Positions 37,119 to 46,524 are shown, counted from the stretch's first letter. The stretch: DNA of 64,000 nucleotides from Olsenella uli (GCF_901212655.1 NZ_CAAKON010000038.1:1-64000), one strand, 5' to 3'. The notes: generated by a model not told the origin, from the sequence alone. Program-made: numbers and translations.

Positions 37119-37601
37119 TTGTCGCTGCGCGTGCGCATAGCCGGATTTGCTGGGGTCGCCGTCTGCGGCGTCGTGCTTGACCAGGTCACCAAGGCCTGGG
37201 CCCGCACGGCGCTGGCGGGCGGCCCCGTCACGGTTGTGCCTGGATACCTTGACCTCGCGCTCGTCAAGAACACCGGGGCCGCCTTCTCGATTGGCTCCGG
37301 GGCCACGTGGGTGTTTGCGCTGTTGGCCATCGGCATTGTTGCCGCCTGCACGGTGTGGGTGGTGCGCGAGTGCGAGATGCCCATGGGGCTTGTGTGCTCG
37401 CTCGGCGCCGTTGCCGGCGGTGGCGTAGGCAATCTCATCGACCGCGTGGTGGCAGGCGAGGTTACGGACTTCTTTGCGACGACGTTCGCCGACTTTCCGG
37501 TCTTCAACGTTGCCGACATCTTTGTGACCTGCGGCGTTGTGCTCGTCATATATCTCTGGTGGCGTTGGGACTCCGAGCGCCAGGCGCAGGACGCCGAGTA
37601 A
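37119..37601 (+). CDS. lspA: Lipoprotein signal peptidase (signal peptidase II)
   Basis: 160-residue membrane aspartyl protease that removes lipoprotein signal peptides. Four membrane segments. VLDQVTKAWA and VKNTGAAFS are family motifs, and the catalytic Asp residues lie in GNLIDRV and FNVADIFVT. I prefer the TTG at 37119, 7 bp after AGGAG; an in-frame GTG at 37098 would overlap ileS and add seven residues. It is co-transcribed with ileS, a frequent pairing. Confidence 0.93.
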   Translation: MSLRVRIAGFAGVAVCGVVLDQVTKAWARTALAGGPVTVVPGYLDLALVKNTGAAFSIGSGATWVFALLAIGIVAACTVWVVRECEMPMGLVCSLGAVAGGGVGNLIDRVVAGEVTDFFATTFADFPVFNVADIFVTCGVVLVIYLWWRWDSERQAQDAE

Positions 37602-37792
37602 TCTGGCGTCGTGGTGCCGGCGCTGGTGGTCGGGCGATTCGGCGCCGCGCGCCTGGCGTTTGATCATTCGCTTCCGTGGCGTTTGACGCTTCATATGTCT
37701 GGCTGCTCGGCCGCATCGCGGACGACGCCGGTGTTATCCTGGCCTCGTTACGCATCTGGCGGTCTATCTTCGTACGGCAAAGGTTTCGTTGC

Positions 37793-38746
37793 ATGATTTT
37801 GTCGCTTGCCCCTATGGAGGGGATTACGGGCAGCGCGTTTCGCCGGGTGCACGCGGAGTGCTTCGGTGCGCTCGACCGTTATTACACGCCGTTCGTGGCG
37901 CCCCCACGCGTCGGCGACGATTTTGGCAAGAAGGCCCTGAAGGAGCTCGAGCCGGCGCGCAATGCTGGCCTTGAGGTCATCCCCCAGCTGCTTGGCAAGA
38001 ACGCCGACGAGTTCGTGTGGGCGGCGCAGCTCTTGGCCGACATGGGGTATTGCGAGGTGAACCTGAACCTTGGGTGCCCCTCTGGTACGGTATTCAATAA
38101 GGGTAAGGGCTCGGGGTTCCTGCGCAACCTCGACGAACTCGATGCGTTTCTCGGCGATATCTGCGACCGGTCTCCCATTCCCGTGTCGGTCAAGACGAGG
38201 CTCGGTGTCTCGGATGATGGCGAGTTCGGCGCGGTGCTTGACCTGTATTGCCGCCACCCGCTCGCCGGGCTCATCGTTCACCCGCGCGTGCGCGAGGACT
38301 TCTACAAGGGCGCGCCGCGCTGGGAGCCCTATGGCGAGGCCCTTGCCCGGGCGCCCTTCCCAGTGGCCTACAACGGGGACATCTTTGCGCCGGAGGACCT
38401 GGAGGCGCTGCTCTCTGCATATCTGGCGACGCGGCATGTGATGGTGGGACGCGGCGTCCTCACCAACCCCGCGTTGCCGCGGCAGCTGCGAGGTGGTGGT
38501 CCCATGACGCCCGAGGAGCTCCATGCGTTTCATGACAGGCTGTTCGATGCCTACGAGGCCGAGATTGGCGGCAATGCTGTCTATCGCCTCAAGGAGTGGT
38601 GGTCCTACGCCCGGTACGCCTTCGCGGACCCCGTCGCGGTGCATCGAGCGGTGCGGAAGGCGCGCCGCGTCGAAGACTACAGGGCGGCGGCCGAGCAGGT
38701 CTTTCGCAGCGAACTGCTTGCTGTCAGGCCATGTTTCCAGGGGTGA
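37793..38746 (+). CDS. tRNA-dihydrouridine synthase
   Basis: 317-residue FMN-dependent TIM-barrel enzyme that reduces uridine to dihydrouridine in tRNA. It starts MILSLAPMEGITGSAFR (FMN-loop APMEGIT). The catalytic Cys lies in NLGCPSG, a phosphate-binding KTRLG follows, then HPRVREDFYKG, YNGDIF and VMVGRG. The Dus family is clear; the subtype (DusA/B/C) is not, although NxGCPSxxV is seen in DusC-like enzymes. The ribosome site is weak (AAAGG). Separated from lspA by about 190 bp in which I see no gene. Confidence 0.9.
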   Translation: MILSLAPMEGITGSAFRRVHAECFGALDRYYTPFVAPPRVGDDFGKKALKELEPARNAGLEVIPQLLGKNADEFVWAAQLLADMGYCEVNLNLGCPSGTVFNKGKGSGFLRNLDELDAFLGDICDRSPIPVSVKTRLGVSDDGEFGAVLDLYCRHPLAGLIVHPRVREDFYKGAPRWEPYGEALARAPFPVAYNGDIFAPEDLEALLSAYLATRHVMVGRGVLTNPALPRQLRGGGPMTPEELHAFHDRLFDAYEAEIGGNAVYRLKEWWSYARYAFADPVAVHRAVRKARRVEDYRAAAEQVFRSELLAVRPCFQG

Positions 38747-38914
38747 TGCCGCCCGTCGCCCCTTCGCTGACGCGTGCGCCACAGGCGTCCGCCAATCATG
38801 GCGCCACGCGTGAGGAAACCGTCACCGCCCCGTAAGCCTCGGCTCATCGGTCGCGCGTGTCCCCGCTGCACAATGGGGGAGAACGCAGACCCTAGCGAGG
38901 ACGAGGTGATCGCG

Positions 38915-39490
38915 ATGCCAAGGCCAGTCTTCTTCTCCCACGGAATCCCCAATCTTGTGCCCATCGAGGGAGGGCGCCTCGTTGACGCTCGCGTAGCCGG
39001 TCCTGCGGAGGCCCTGCTCCAAGCCTGCCGAGCCACCGGCCTCGACCCGGTGGTCACGTCTGCCTATCGTAGCCCGGTCAGGCAGACGTGGATTCTCGCC
39101 TGCAGGGTTGGCGCAAACATGCTGCGGGGTCTCTCGCCTTGTAAAGCTTGGCGAGCCACGTGCCGCTACGTGGCGCTTCCGGGTCGGAGCGAGCACGCCT
39201 TGGGCGTCGCGCTCGACATCAGCTGCGGAGACGGTAGCCCGGGAGGTCTCGAGGGGATCCAGGACTGGCTGTTCGAGAATTCGTGGCGGTTTGGGTTCAT
39301 CTGTCGGTATCCTCCGGGCAAGTCTGCCCTTACGGGCGTGGACTTCGAGCCCTGGCACTACACTTACGCTGGCGTTGACGTTGCAACTGAGCTGCGGCGT
39401 ACGGGCGAGTGCCTCGAGGAACTCGCGGCCAGGCTTGAGGTGGGTCGTCGGAGGGGTAGGGCGGCAGGACTGAGGCCGTCGTGTCTCTAG
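38915..39490 (+). CDS. D-alanyl-D-alanine carboxypeptidase, VanY/M15B type
   Basis: 191-residue zinc peptidase of the M15 family. The metal site appears as SEHALGVALDISC (SxHxxGxAxD) and FEPWHY (ExxH). TSAYRSPVRQ is the typical substrate-binding segment. It has no obvious signal peptide, which is odd for an enzyme acting on cell-wall peptides; an ATG 42 bp upstream would add only a short acidic stretch. ATG at 38915 follows GAGG at 8 bp. Probably trims stem peptides, or is an L-Ala-D-Glu-type peptidase. Confidence 0.83.
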   Translation: MPRPVFFSHGIPNLVPIEGGRLVDARVAGPAEALLQACRATGLDPVVTSAYRSPVRQTWILACRVGANMLRGLSPCKAWRATCRYVALPGRSEHALGVALDISCGDGSPGGLEGIQDWLFENSWRFGFICRYPPGKSALTGVDFEPWHYTYAGVDVATELRRTGECLEELAARLEVGRRRGRAAGLRPSCL

Positions 39491-39575
39491 CGCACTGACT
39501 GTTGCCGCGTCGCACGGCGCGCATGCCGAGGGCTAAGATGGCTTCCAGTTTGAGACCGGCTTTGGAGGGACGACC

Positions 39576-40085
39576 ATGATTGACCTCATTCCCATGCGCA
39601 GAAAGCGTCAGGCCCTTAGCGAGGAAGCCTGCATCGAGGTGCTCGAGCGCGGCACGTCCGGCGTGCTCGCGCTCAATGATCTCGAGCTTGGCGCGCCGTA
39701 CCAGGTGCCGCTCAACTATGGCTACCGCGATGGCAGGCTTACCTTCCACGGGGCTATGACCGGCCATAAGATCGACCTGCTCAAAGCCGATGCTCGTGCC
39801 TCGTTCACGGTCATTGGCCAGGATGATATTATCCCCGAGCAATACACCTCGTACTTTCGCAGCGTGGTCTGCACGGGGCGCCTGCGCCAGCTCACGGATC
39901 CCGATGAGCGTTTGGAGGAGCTTCTCTTCATGGCCGAGCGCTTCTGGCCCGGTCACGAGGAGAAGGCCCGCGAGGAGATTGCGCCTGCCTTCGACCACAC
40001 CTTCGTGCTGGTTCTCGACATCGAGACCATGACGGGTAAGGAAGCCGTCGAGCTCGCGCGCAGGCGGCGGGCGGGGGAGCTGTGA
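39576..40085 (+). CDS. Pyridoxamine 5'-phosphate oxidase-like flavin protein (NimA-type)
   Basis: 169 residues with the split-barrel FMN-binding fold. It starts with MRRKRQALSEEACIEVLERG, then YQVPLNYGYRDGRLTFHGA and GHKIDLLKAD. The segment SVVCTGRLRQLTD resembles the NimA/pyridoxamine-phosphate-oxidase-related family found in anaerobes. It probably reduces small nitro or quinone compounds with FMN, but no substrate can be assigned. GGAGGGACGACC precedes the ATG. Monocistronic. Confidence 0.83.
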   Translation: MIDLIPMRRKRQALSEEACIEVLERGTSGVLALNDLELGAPYQVPLNYGYRDGRLTFHGAMTGHKIDLLKADARASFTVIGQDDIIPEQYTSYFRSVVCTGRLRQLTDPDERLEELLFMAERFWPGHEEKAREEIAPAFDHTFVLVLDIETMTGKEAVELARRRRAGEL

Positions 40086-40231
40086 GTGGCTGCGCGTTGA
40101 ATGGCGAGCCTCGTCGTCCTCCGGTTGACTAAGCCCCGGAAAGGTCAACCACCGCTCCATTGCGTCAACCGTACCTTGCCCTTTACCTGTCTCAGGACCG
40201 GTCCTCCTGCCACTTCCAGCAAGGAGGAGCC

Positions 40232-40777
40232 ATGAGAAGCACGAGTATCGCCGAGAGCATCGCCGCCGCCATCGTTCGGGAGGCCACGGGGCTCTCCGCG
40301 ACTGACCGCGACGCCGCCGTCGCCCGCTGCGAGTGGGAGCTGCGCGACCACGGGTCGAGTTGGAACCTGCTGGTCGCCGTTGCCGGGCTCTACGCCGGGT
40401 GGGCGACTACCGCCAGGGCCGCGGGCGAGGAGGGCGCAGCGGCGGTCCTCGTCGAGGTCATGCGCATGGTCAACCTGGCCGACGACGCTGAGGAGATCGC
40501 CCGCCTCGCGGAGCGGGGCGAGGAGGCTCGCTCCGCCCTCGGTTGGGCGCTCGCGGATGCCGACCCCGTCCCGAGCCTGCGTGTCACGGCGGCCGCGAGG
40601 CTGCTCGAGCTCGAAGAGGAAGCTGCCGCCCATAACCAGCTCGAGGTCATTGCGGGCGAGCAGCAGGGAGATAACACCACCCGGCTCGCTTGCCTGCTCT
40701 TGGGGGATGAATCCCCTTGGCGCGACGAGTCCCTCGCAGACCGGCGCCTGGCCCTGCTGGGTCGCATGCAGGCCTGA
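40232..40777 (+). CDS. Hypothetical protein, Ala/Glu-rich
   Basis: 181 residues, strong AAGGAGG 4 bp before the ATG. Composition is Ala-, Glu- and Arg-rich and largely helical, with no membrane segment or recognisable motif. Third codon positions are GC-rich like neighbouring genes, supporting real coding. It is followed 15 bp later by a small membrane protein with its own ribosome site, so the two probably form an operon. No function proposed. Confidence 0.65.
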   Translation: MRSTSIAESIAAAIVREATGLSATDRDAAVARCEWELRDHGSSWNLLVAVAGLYAGWATTARAAGEEGAAAVLVEVMRMVNLADDAEEIARLAERGEEARSALGWALADADPVPSLRVTAAARLLELEEEAAAHNQLEVIAGEQQGDNTTRLACLLLGDESPWRDESLADRRLALLGRMQA

Positions 40778-40792
40778 CGAGAGGAGGTTCCC

Positions 40793-40984
40793 ATGAGAGA
40801 GTACGGGGAGAGGCCGGAAGCACCCTACCGCCGCCCAGCCCTGATGTGGTGGGAACTCCTTGCATACACGCTGATACTCGCGATCGCGCTCGCCCTTAAC
40901 GCGCTGCAGTTCCCCAAATGGGTCGCCGGCCCCCTCGTCCTTGTGGCACTCGTGGTTCGGGCTGTACGGATAGGGACCGACTGA
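40793..40984 (+). CDS. Small membrane protein
   Basis: 63 residues. GAGAGGAGG precedes the ATG. After a charged 20-residue N-terminus there are two hydrophobic stretches (about 20-38 and 42-57), separated by QFPKW. It looks like a small two-helix membrane protein. Paired with the upstream helical protein. Unrecognised. Confidence 0.6.
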   Translation: MREYGERPEAPYRRPALMWWELLAYTLILAIALALNALQFPKWVAGPLVLVALVVRAVRIGTD

Positions 40985-41528
40985 TCCTATTGGTTCGAGT
41001 CGCTCGGCCGCTTTCCGAAAGAAGGATAGGGCGATGACCACAATCGGTGCTGAACCATACGGTTGAGAGTCTGCAGTGTGTGCCAACTCGTTTTTCGCAT
41101 CTCACTGCCGTCTCATGTGGTGCCAGCCACATTGCTACGTATAAAATGGTCCTCATCTGCACCTCGCTGCCCCATTTGCTGGGTATGCGCTCTTCGTCTG
41201 CACCTCATTTTGAGTTTGGTCTCTCCTTCAGTTTTCTTTATGCATAGAATAAGCCAACACTGCAGATAAATTGAATTATGAGTGCATATGTTGGAATGCC
41301 GTCAATCCGAGCCATATTGAGGTGACGACGAAGGCGCCGAATGCTGGGAATCCGTATTGAGGTGTGTGCATGCGGGTTATAAGACACGTTCCGGGCGGGC
41401 ATATATCACGCGCGATCCCCTAAGGAGCCAGAAGTTCCCGGTCCTGCGGCGCCACGGATAGGCCAAGGTCTCGGACCAGAAATGTAGCTTGTGTGGTCCG
41501 TGCCCGTGAGCCAGAGAGGTTGTCAGTC
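40985..41528. other. Low-GC intergenic region, no intact gene
   Basis: About 540 bp, visibly richer in A+T than its surroundings. It holds two exact copies of TATTGAGGTG exactly 40 bp apart (41315-41324 and 41355-41364) and two TCTGCACCTC-type decamers. It may be the promoter region of a once-functional lactate dehydrogenase gene. No ORF with a convincing start. Confidence 0.4.
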
Positions 41529-41865
41529 GTGGTCTCATCGAACAGAAGCCGCGTGGTCGTGGTGGGGTGTGGGAGCGTTGGGTTTGCCGTGGCGAGCCCC
41601 ATCGTGCAGCAGGGCCTGTGCAACGAGCTCGTGCTCATCAACCACAACCACCAAAAGACCGAGGGCCTCCCCATGGACCTGGCGGACGGCATCGAGTACC
41701 TCGGCGGGTTCACGACGATTCGCGCCGGTGACTGGGATGACTGTCGCTGTACTGACATCGTGATTGTGGCTGCGGGCCCAAGGCCCAAGCCCGGCGAGGG
41801 TCGCATGCAGGAGCTCGGTGGATGTGGTCCGCGAGCACTGCAAGCTGGTCTCGCGGTATCTGTGA
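41529..41865 (+). pseudogene. L-lactate dehydrogenase, N-terminal remnant
   Basis: The NAD-binding start is clear: RVVVVGCGSVGFAVASPIV (GxGxVG), QQGLCNELVLI, LPMDLADGIEYL, then DWDDCRCTDIVIVAAGPRPKPGEGRMQEL. The frame is lost after that: VDVVREHCKLVSRYL continues in another frame and stops at 41865. The catalytic domain (about 200 residues, with R171 and H195 equivalents) is missing. It cannot be functional. Confidence 0.8.
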
Positions 41866-41941
41866 GGCATGGCGACTCCTCGGGGTGAGGGTGGGTCTGA
41901 CGGAGCGGCGGTTTCGATTTGACTGGGATGAGCGCCGCCTT

Positions 41942-43351
41942 TTACTCCCGAAGCCATGCAATCATGACGAGCAGCAGGGCCATCAGCGTGAGGGAGACGG
42001 AGAAGGAGGTCATGACGCCCGCCGCCGTGCTCTCCATCGACCTCGCGAGCGCGCCGAAGAGTGCCATGCCCACGGCACCGCCCACCTGGCGAAGGGTGTT
42101 GAACACGGCGCTCGCGATGCCGGCTTGCGAGGGCTCGCTGTACCTGAGCACCATCCCCGCGAACGTGGGCGTCATGAGCCCGCCACCCGAGCCTGCGACG
42201 GCGATCGCCACGGCGACCCCGCCCGCGCTCAGCTGCCCGCCGAGAGCAGGGAACACCGCATAGCCCGCGGAGAGGATCGCGATGCCCACCACGAGGATCC
42301 GCCGCGTGGACCAGACGCCGGAGAGCCGGTCGCTCAGCATGTTGGTGATGGAGCACGTGATGGCCGAAGGCTGGAAGACCAGACCGCTTGCCAGCGGGTC
42401 GAGGCCGGCGCTCTGCTGCAGGATGAGCGTGGACAGGAAGATCGCGCCGTTCCACGAGAGAATCATCGCGAAGCCCCCGAACACCGCCGCCCGCATGCCG
42501 AGCTTGCGGAAGAGTGCGGGCGGCACCATGGGATAGCGGACCCGCCTCTGCGAGAAGGCGAAGGCCACCAGCGCGATGGCGCCGCAAGCGATGAGCGCAG
42601 CCGGCACGGGTGCCGTGAAGCCGCGGGAGCCGCCCTCGATGATGCCACCGATGAGGCCGGTGAGGCCCGCGGCGGCGAGCACCTGCCCGGGCACGTCGAA
42701 GGGGTGCGCTCGCGGGCGACGGCGCCAGGCGCAGGCAGAGCGTAACTATCGCCAGGCAGAAGGGAATGTTGATTGAGAAGATGAGGCTCCAGTGGATGGG
42801 CGCGAGCGCGCCGCCGAGGATGGGGCCCACGGCTGCTGCCAAGGACCCGCCGATGCCCCAGATGGCGAGCGCCCGCGAGCGGTCGGCCTCGCGCGGATAC
42901 GCCTCGCGGATGACGGACATCGACGAGGGTAGCACGGGCGCCGCGGATACGCCGAGCAGCGTGCGGCCCAGCACGAGCATGCCGGCGCCCACGGCCAGGG
43001 CGCAGATGAGCGAGCTCACGGCGAAGCCCGCGGTGCCCGCCATGAAGGCGCGCTTCGCCCCGAAGCGGTCCGAGAGGTTGCCGGCGAGCAGGAGCAGTGC
43101 GGCGAACGCCAGCGTGAAGCCATCGACGATCCATTGCTGCGCGGCCATGTTCGCATGGAGCTCCGTGCCGATGGTGGGCAGCGCGACGTTCACGATGAAC
43201 GTGTCCATGCCGATGAGGAACATGGCGAGGGTGGCAGCGGCGCAGGGGATTATGCTGGCGCGCCGGGCCGGCTGCTCGCCGTGGAGCGCGGCTGCCCGCC
43301 GGTGGCCATCGCGGGTCTTTCGGGTGATCGGGTGAGGGAAATCGTGCTCAC
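41942..43351 (-). pseudogene. DHA2-type MFS drug transporter, frameshifted
   Basis: On the minus strand, the N-terminal part has MFLIGMDTFIVNVALPTIGT, QWIVDGFTLAFAALLLLAGNLSDRFGAKR and VLGRTLLGVSAAPVLPSSM, typical of 14-helix EmrB/QacA transporters. The frame breaks near 42700-42720. The C-terminal half (PGQVLAAAGLTGLIGGIIEG to the stop at 41942) continues in another frame. A second break near 43255 separates the likely GTG start at 43351 (MSTISLTRSP) from the rest. Two frameshifts make it a pseudogene, unless both are sequence errors. Confidence 0.8.
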
Positions 43352-43569
43352 GTGAATCCTCTCTGGTCGAAGGATTGAAGGGCCGAGGGGTTGCGAAGTG
43401 CTGCGAAGGGTTGCGAAGGCTGCCTAGTCGTCGCCTTGAACGCGCGGCGCGCGCGGGCTCCCGCGGCGGTGCCGTAGTTGAAGAGGCCCTCGTCCTCGTC
43501 GAGCGCGGCGATCCGTGCCATCTCCTCGTCGGAGAGTCGCCAATCCCAGATGTCGAGGTTCTGCGCCAT
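43352..43569 (-). pseudogene. Aldo/keto reductase, C-terminal remnant
   Basis: The minus strand encodes QNLDIWDWRLSDEEMARIAALDEDEGLFNY, the usual C-terminal end of aldo/keto reductases (NxxIxDFxLSxEEMxxIAxLD). Residues after this are unrelated filler. The catalytic barrel is missing. It adjoins the broken MFS gene. Confidence 0.65.
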
Positions 43570-43813
43570 GCGCGCCTTGGGCCTCGAGGTGATTGATGTC
43601 GACCGCTATGACCTTGGACTCTTCAACGAGTGCGCGGAGAAGGCCGGCGTGCTCGTGACATCAGGAGCCTGGTCGGGCCTTCATCCGGGGCTCGTCACCG
43701 TGTAGCTCGCGGAGCCGCGCGAGGCGGCGTGTGCGCTGCTCTATCCGCTTGAGCCCGCCGTCTCTGTTCAGGCCTTCATTGACGCCAATAACGCCCTTCT
43801 CGAGTGTTCGTAG
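43568..43813 (+). pseudogene. Unrecognised ORF interrupted by an in-frame TAG
   Basis: An open frame from ATG 43568 (MRALGLEVIDVDRYDLGLFN...) stops at TAG 43703-43705. It continues in the same frame with coding-like composition (LAEPREAACALLYPLEPAVSVQ) to a second TAG at 43811. It looks like the C-terminal part of a real protein, but I do not recognise the family. Confidence 0.35.
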
Positions 43814-44102
43814 ATGTCAAATTGAAACCGGCGCCTTCGCGTGTTCATTGCCATATCTATGCCACTCGTATTGGGTGGGGCAGTTCATGCTCGAGAGGGT
43901 GTTGAAGTCAGCCGCTCGTCAAGGGGAAGATCGCGAAGTACCAAGGTGTGCTCGTTACCTTGGTGCTCGTGACTCTTGGCCTGTCCATCCTCGCGAAGAA
44001 CTACGTGCTCAAGTGCGGGGCGCATGCGCGTCGCGCACCTCGCCCGGATTCCCGGCTCCGCGTGCCGGGTATAACAATTCCGTCGAAATCGGGGGCGAAA
44101 CT
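43814..44102. other. Intergenic region with a membrane-protein fragment
   Basis: One plus-strand frame (about 43918-44010) reads KYQGVLVTLVLVTLGLSILAKNYVLK, a single hydrophobic helix without start or stop context. Probably a gene relic. The remainder shows nothing recognisable. Confidence 0.3.
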
Positions 44103-44477
44103 ATGGGGACCATAACGACGAAACGAATCTACGACGAGCCAGGCGATGCGGACGGGGAGCGCATCCTCGTCGACCGGCTGTGGCCCCGTGGCATCTCGAA
44201 GGACCGCGCCCGGCTCACTGCGTGGGACAAGGACGTTGCCCCGTCGACGGAGCTGAGGAAATGGTTTGGGCACGACCCCGACCGTTTCGCGGAGTTTTCT
44301 GCTCGGTATCGCGACGAGCTCTCGTCCTCATCCGCTGCGGAAGAACTTGCGAGCAGGTGCCGAGATCAACTCGTGCAAGGCCGGAACGTGACGCTGCTCT
44401 ATGCCGCGAAGGACGCCTCTTGCAACCATGCCGTCGTGCTTGGGGATTGGCTTGCCGAGAAGACGAAAACGGCTTGA
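44103..44477 (+). CDS. DUF488 (YeaO-like) family protein
   Basis: 124 residues. Family motifs: RIYDEPGDADGERILVDRLWPRGISKDRARL, then WDKDVAPSTELRKWFGHDPDRFAEF and RYRDEL, with a final VTLLYAAKD. Function of DUF488 is unknown; the length matches other members. It is the only intact gene in the decayed stretch between 41 and 45.6 kb. A purine-rich GGGGGCGAAA precedes the ATG. Confidence 0.88.
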   Translation: MGTITTKRIYDEPGDADGERILVDRLWPRGISKDRARLTAWDKDVAPSTELRKWFGHDPDRFAEFSARYRDELSSSSAAEELASRCRDQLVQGRNVTLLYAAKDASCNHAVVLGDWLAEKTKTA

Positions 44478-44538
44478 GCCCTTGGCGGCTGGGAAAAGCT
44501 GAGGTAAGGGCCATGAAGAACGCTCTAGTTCAGATTGC

Positions 44539-45600
44539 ATGGCTGGGAGCATCTTTCATGAAATCGCCTCCGACATCGTTCGGAACATTTCGTTGCTTGA
44601 CCCGAGCAAGCGATTTGTACCTGGAGAAACGCTCATCATCTTCGATGAGATTCAGGAGCTTCCTGACGTTGCCGCCTCGCTCATGTTCTTCAAGATTGAT
44701 GGTCGCTTCGATGCCATCTGTTCGGGATTGATGCTGGGGATTGACTACAAGACCATCGAGAGCAACAGCGTCGGCTAAAAGACTGACTATGATATGAGGT
44801 CACTCGATTTTGAGGAGTATCTCTGGACTTAGGGCTGCGGCGAGGATGTCGTCAACTCGATGCTCGGGCACATTGTCGAGGCGCGCCCTTTTTCCATGAC
44901 GGAAGAGTCTGTCTATTCTTGAGCGTTTCTTGAATACTGCGTTCTGGGAGGTATGCTTGCCGTCTTGAGCTCTTTTGTGGAGCGAGGGACATTCGAGGGA
45001 ACGCTCGCCATGCAGCGTCAGCTGGTCTTGGATTATCAAGAGGACATACGCAAGTATGTTTCGGGTATCGAGCAGATGCGCGTGCTCAACGTGTTCAAGC
45101 ACATGCCGGTGCAGCTTGCCAAGGAAAACAAGAAGTTCCAGATCTCTAAGGTGGCGAGCGGCGCCAGGTTCAAGGACTACTGGGGCTGCATCGAGTGGCT
45201 GGCGAGCGCGGGCGTGGTGAACATGTGCCACTGCCTGCTCGATCCGGAGCTGCCAATCAAAGGCAACTATGACCAGGCGAAGTACAAGCTGTACTTCAGC
45301 GACAGCGGCCTTCTCGTGTCCATGCTGGATGACGAGTCGAGCGATGACCTGCGATCAAACAGGAACCTCGACGTGTACAAGGGCGGGCTCTACGAGAACA
45401 TCGTTGCGGAGGCGCTGGTCAAGCAGGGGTACGACCTGTTCTACTACAAGCGGGAGAACTCCACGCTTGAAGAGGATTTCTTTGTGAGGTCGGGTTCATA
45501 CCTGGTGCCCATTGAGGTGAAGGCGAAAAACGGCACCGCGAAGTCCATGCGCACCTTGATCTCGTCTGACAAATACCCGGATATCAGCTGGTGGGGTTAA
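44539..45600 (+). pseudogene. DUF4143-type ATPase, truncated with three in-frame stops
   Basis: A single reading frame over 1.06 kb encodes an ATP-binding protein of the AAA/DUF4143 family. It shows LIIFDEIQELPDVAASLMFFK (Walker B), SLDFEEYLW, and in the C-terminal DUF4143 part VYKGGLYENIVAEALVKQGY and YYKRENSTLEEDFFV with IEVKAK (nuclease-like fold). The N-terminal P-loop region is missing. The frame is cut by TAA (44776), TAG (44830) and TGA (44920), one of each stop. The last 215 codons from 44953 are open. Non-functional as a whole. Confidence 0.85.
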
Positions 45601-45697
45601 GATTCGCGGAGGAAACGTGGGGAGAGCAACAACGTGCTGACAATTCCGCATTTCCGTGCGTTTTTGCTGCGGAGGTGCTTGGAGCAAAGGCTTTGGT

Positions 45698-45726
45698 GAT
45701 GACAAAACGGTCGGGTCGGTTTGTCA
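45698..45726 (+). promoter_or_regulatory. Palindromic operator-like site upstream of tetR (copy 1)
   Basis: A 29-nt sequence with outer arms GACAAA (45701-45706) and TTTGTC (45720-45725), and an inner CGGTCGGGT core. It matches a second site at 47852-47880 at 25 of 29 positions. It lies just upstream of the tetR -35 element. Likely bound by the TetR protein encoded next to it. Confidence 0.6.
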
Positions 45727-45736
45727 GCTGCCCTAG

Positions 45737-45765
45737 TTTACAAACCGACCGTTGGTATGTATACT
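45737..45765 (+). promoter_or_regulatory. Promoter of tetR
   Basis: TTTACA (45737-45742) and TATACT (45760-45765) with exactly 17 bp between, 24 bp before the tetR ATG. The spacer contains GTTGGTATG (45751-45759), the exact reverse complement of the left half (CATACCAAC) of the dyad in front of the MFS gene, so this promoter probably carries an operator half-site. Confidence 0.7.
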
Positions 45766-45789
45766 GGTCTCCAGGCGATTGGAGGACAT

Positions 45790-46455
45790 ATGGCACGTAA
45801 CGCACATCCCGAGGAGACCGAGCATCGCATCCTCGATTCTGCCCGGAGGCTGTTTGCCGAGAAGGGCTACGAGAAGACGTCCATCCAAGACATCCTGAAC
45901 GACCTCGGCGACCTCTCCAAGGGCGCCATCTACCACCATTTCAAGTCGAAGGAAGCGATCCTCGACCGGCTGAACAACGACGAGTGGGCCGTTACCGTGC
46001 GTCTGCGGGACGAGCTGCTGTGTCGGCGCGACCTGACCGCGCTCGAGAAGCTGCGGGCGCTCATCTTCTCCGTCGTCGAGGACAAGGACCATCTCGGACT
46101 CGTCCGTTCCCAGCTGGCTTTGCTCGAGGACCCCGCGTTCTTCACCTCCAACATGCGCTTTTGGTCGACGGAGCTGCCGAAGTCCTTCCGCGCCTTCGTT
46201 GACCTGGGGGTTCAGGATGGTTCGATTCCCACGGCGTATCCCGAGGAGGCGGCGCAGCTGCTCGCGCTGCTCTGCAACTACTGGCTCATGCCCTGCTTCT
46301 ATCCGGCCTCGCATGACGATATGGAGCGGCGCATCCGCTCCTTGGACGCGATGCTGGACGCCATCGATGTGCCGCTGTTCGACGAGGCGCTTATCCAGCG
46401 AGCGGTCGAGGGGCTTATGGCTCTGGTGCCGGACGGGCAGGGTTCAGCTGCGTAG
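45790..46455 (+). CDS. TetR-family transcriptional regulator
   Basis: 221 residues. N-terminal HTH: ILDSARRLFAEKGYEKTSIQDILNDLG followed by KGAIYHHFKSKEAIL, the canonical TetR recognition helix. The C-terminal ligand domain (about 75-220) is unassigned. ATG at 45790 follows GGAGGA. The next gene is an MFS pump (126 bp later) and then a LanFEG-like ABC operon; dyads in front of all three units suggest that TetR controls pump and transporter in response to an antimicrobial. Confidence 0.92.
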   Translation: MARNAHPEETEHRILDSARRLFAEKGYEKTSIQDILNDLGDLSKGAIYHHFKSKEAILDRLNNDEWAVTVRLRDELLCRRDLTALEKLRALIFSVVEDKDHLGLVRSQLALLEDPAFFTSNMRFWSTELPKSFRAFVDLGVQDGSIPTAYPEEAAQLLALLCNYWLMPCFYPASHDDMERRIRSLDAMLDAIDVPLFDEALIQRAVEGLMALVPDGQGSAA

Positions 46456-46524
46456 GCCGTTTGACGTACGTCGTCCGGGTGGCGGGTCTTTTGTGCCGCC
46501 ACCCGGTTTCATTTCACCAATATA

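Noticed and set aside
43703..44922. Stop-codon reassignment, because several frames continue through TAG, TGA or TAA
   Set aside because: All intact housekeeping genes end normally at all three stop codons, and the interrupted genes also show truncations and frameshifts. Simple gene decay explains them.
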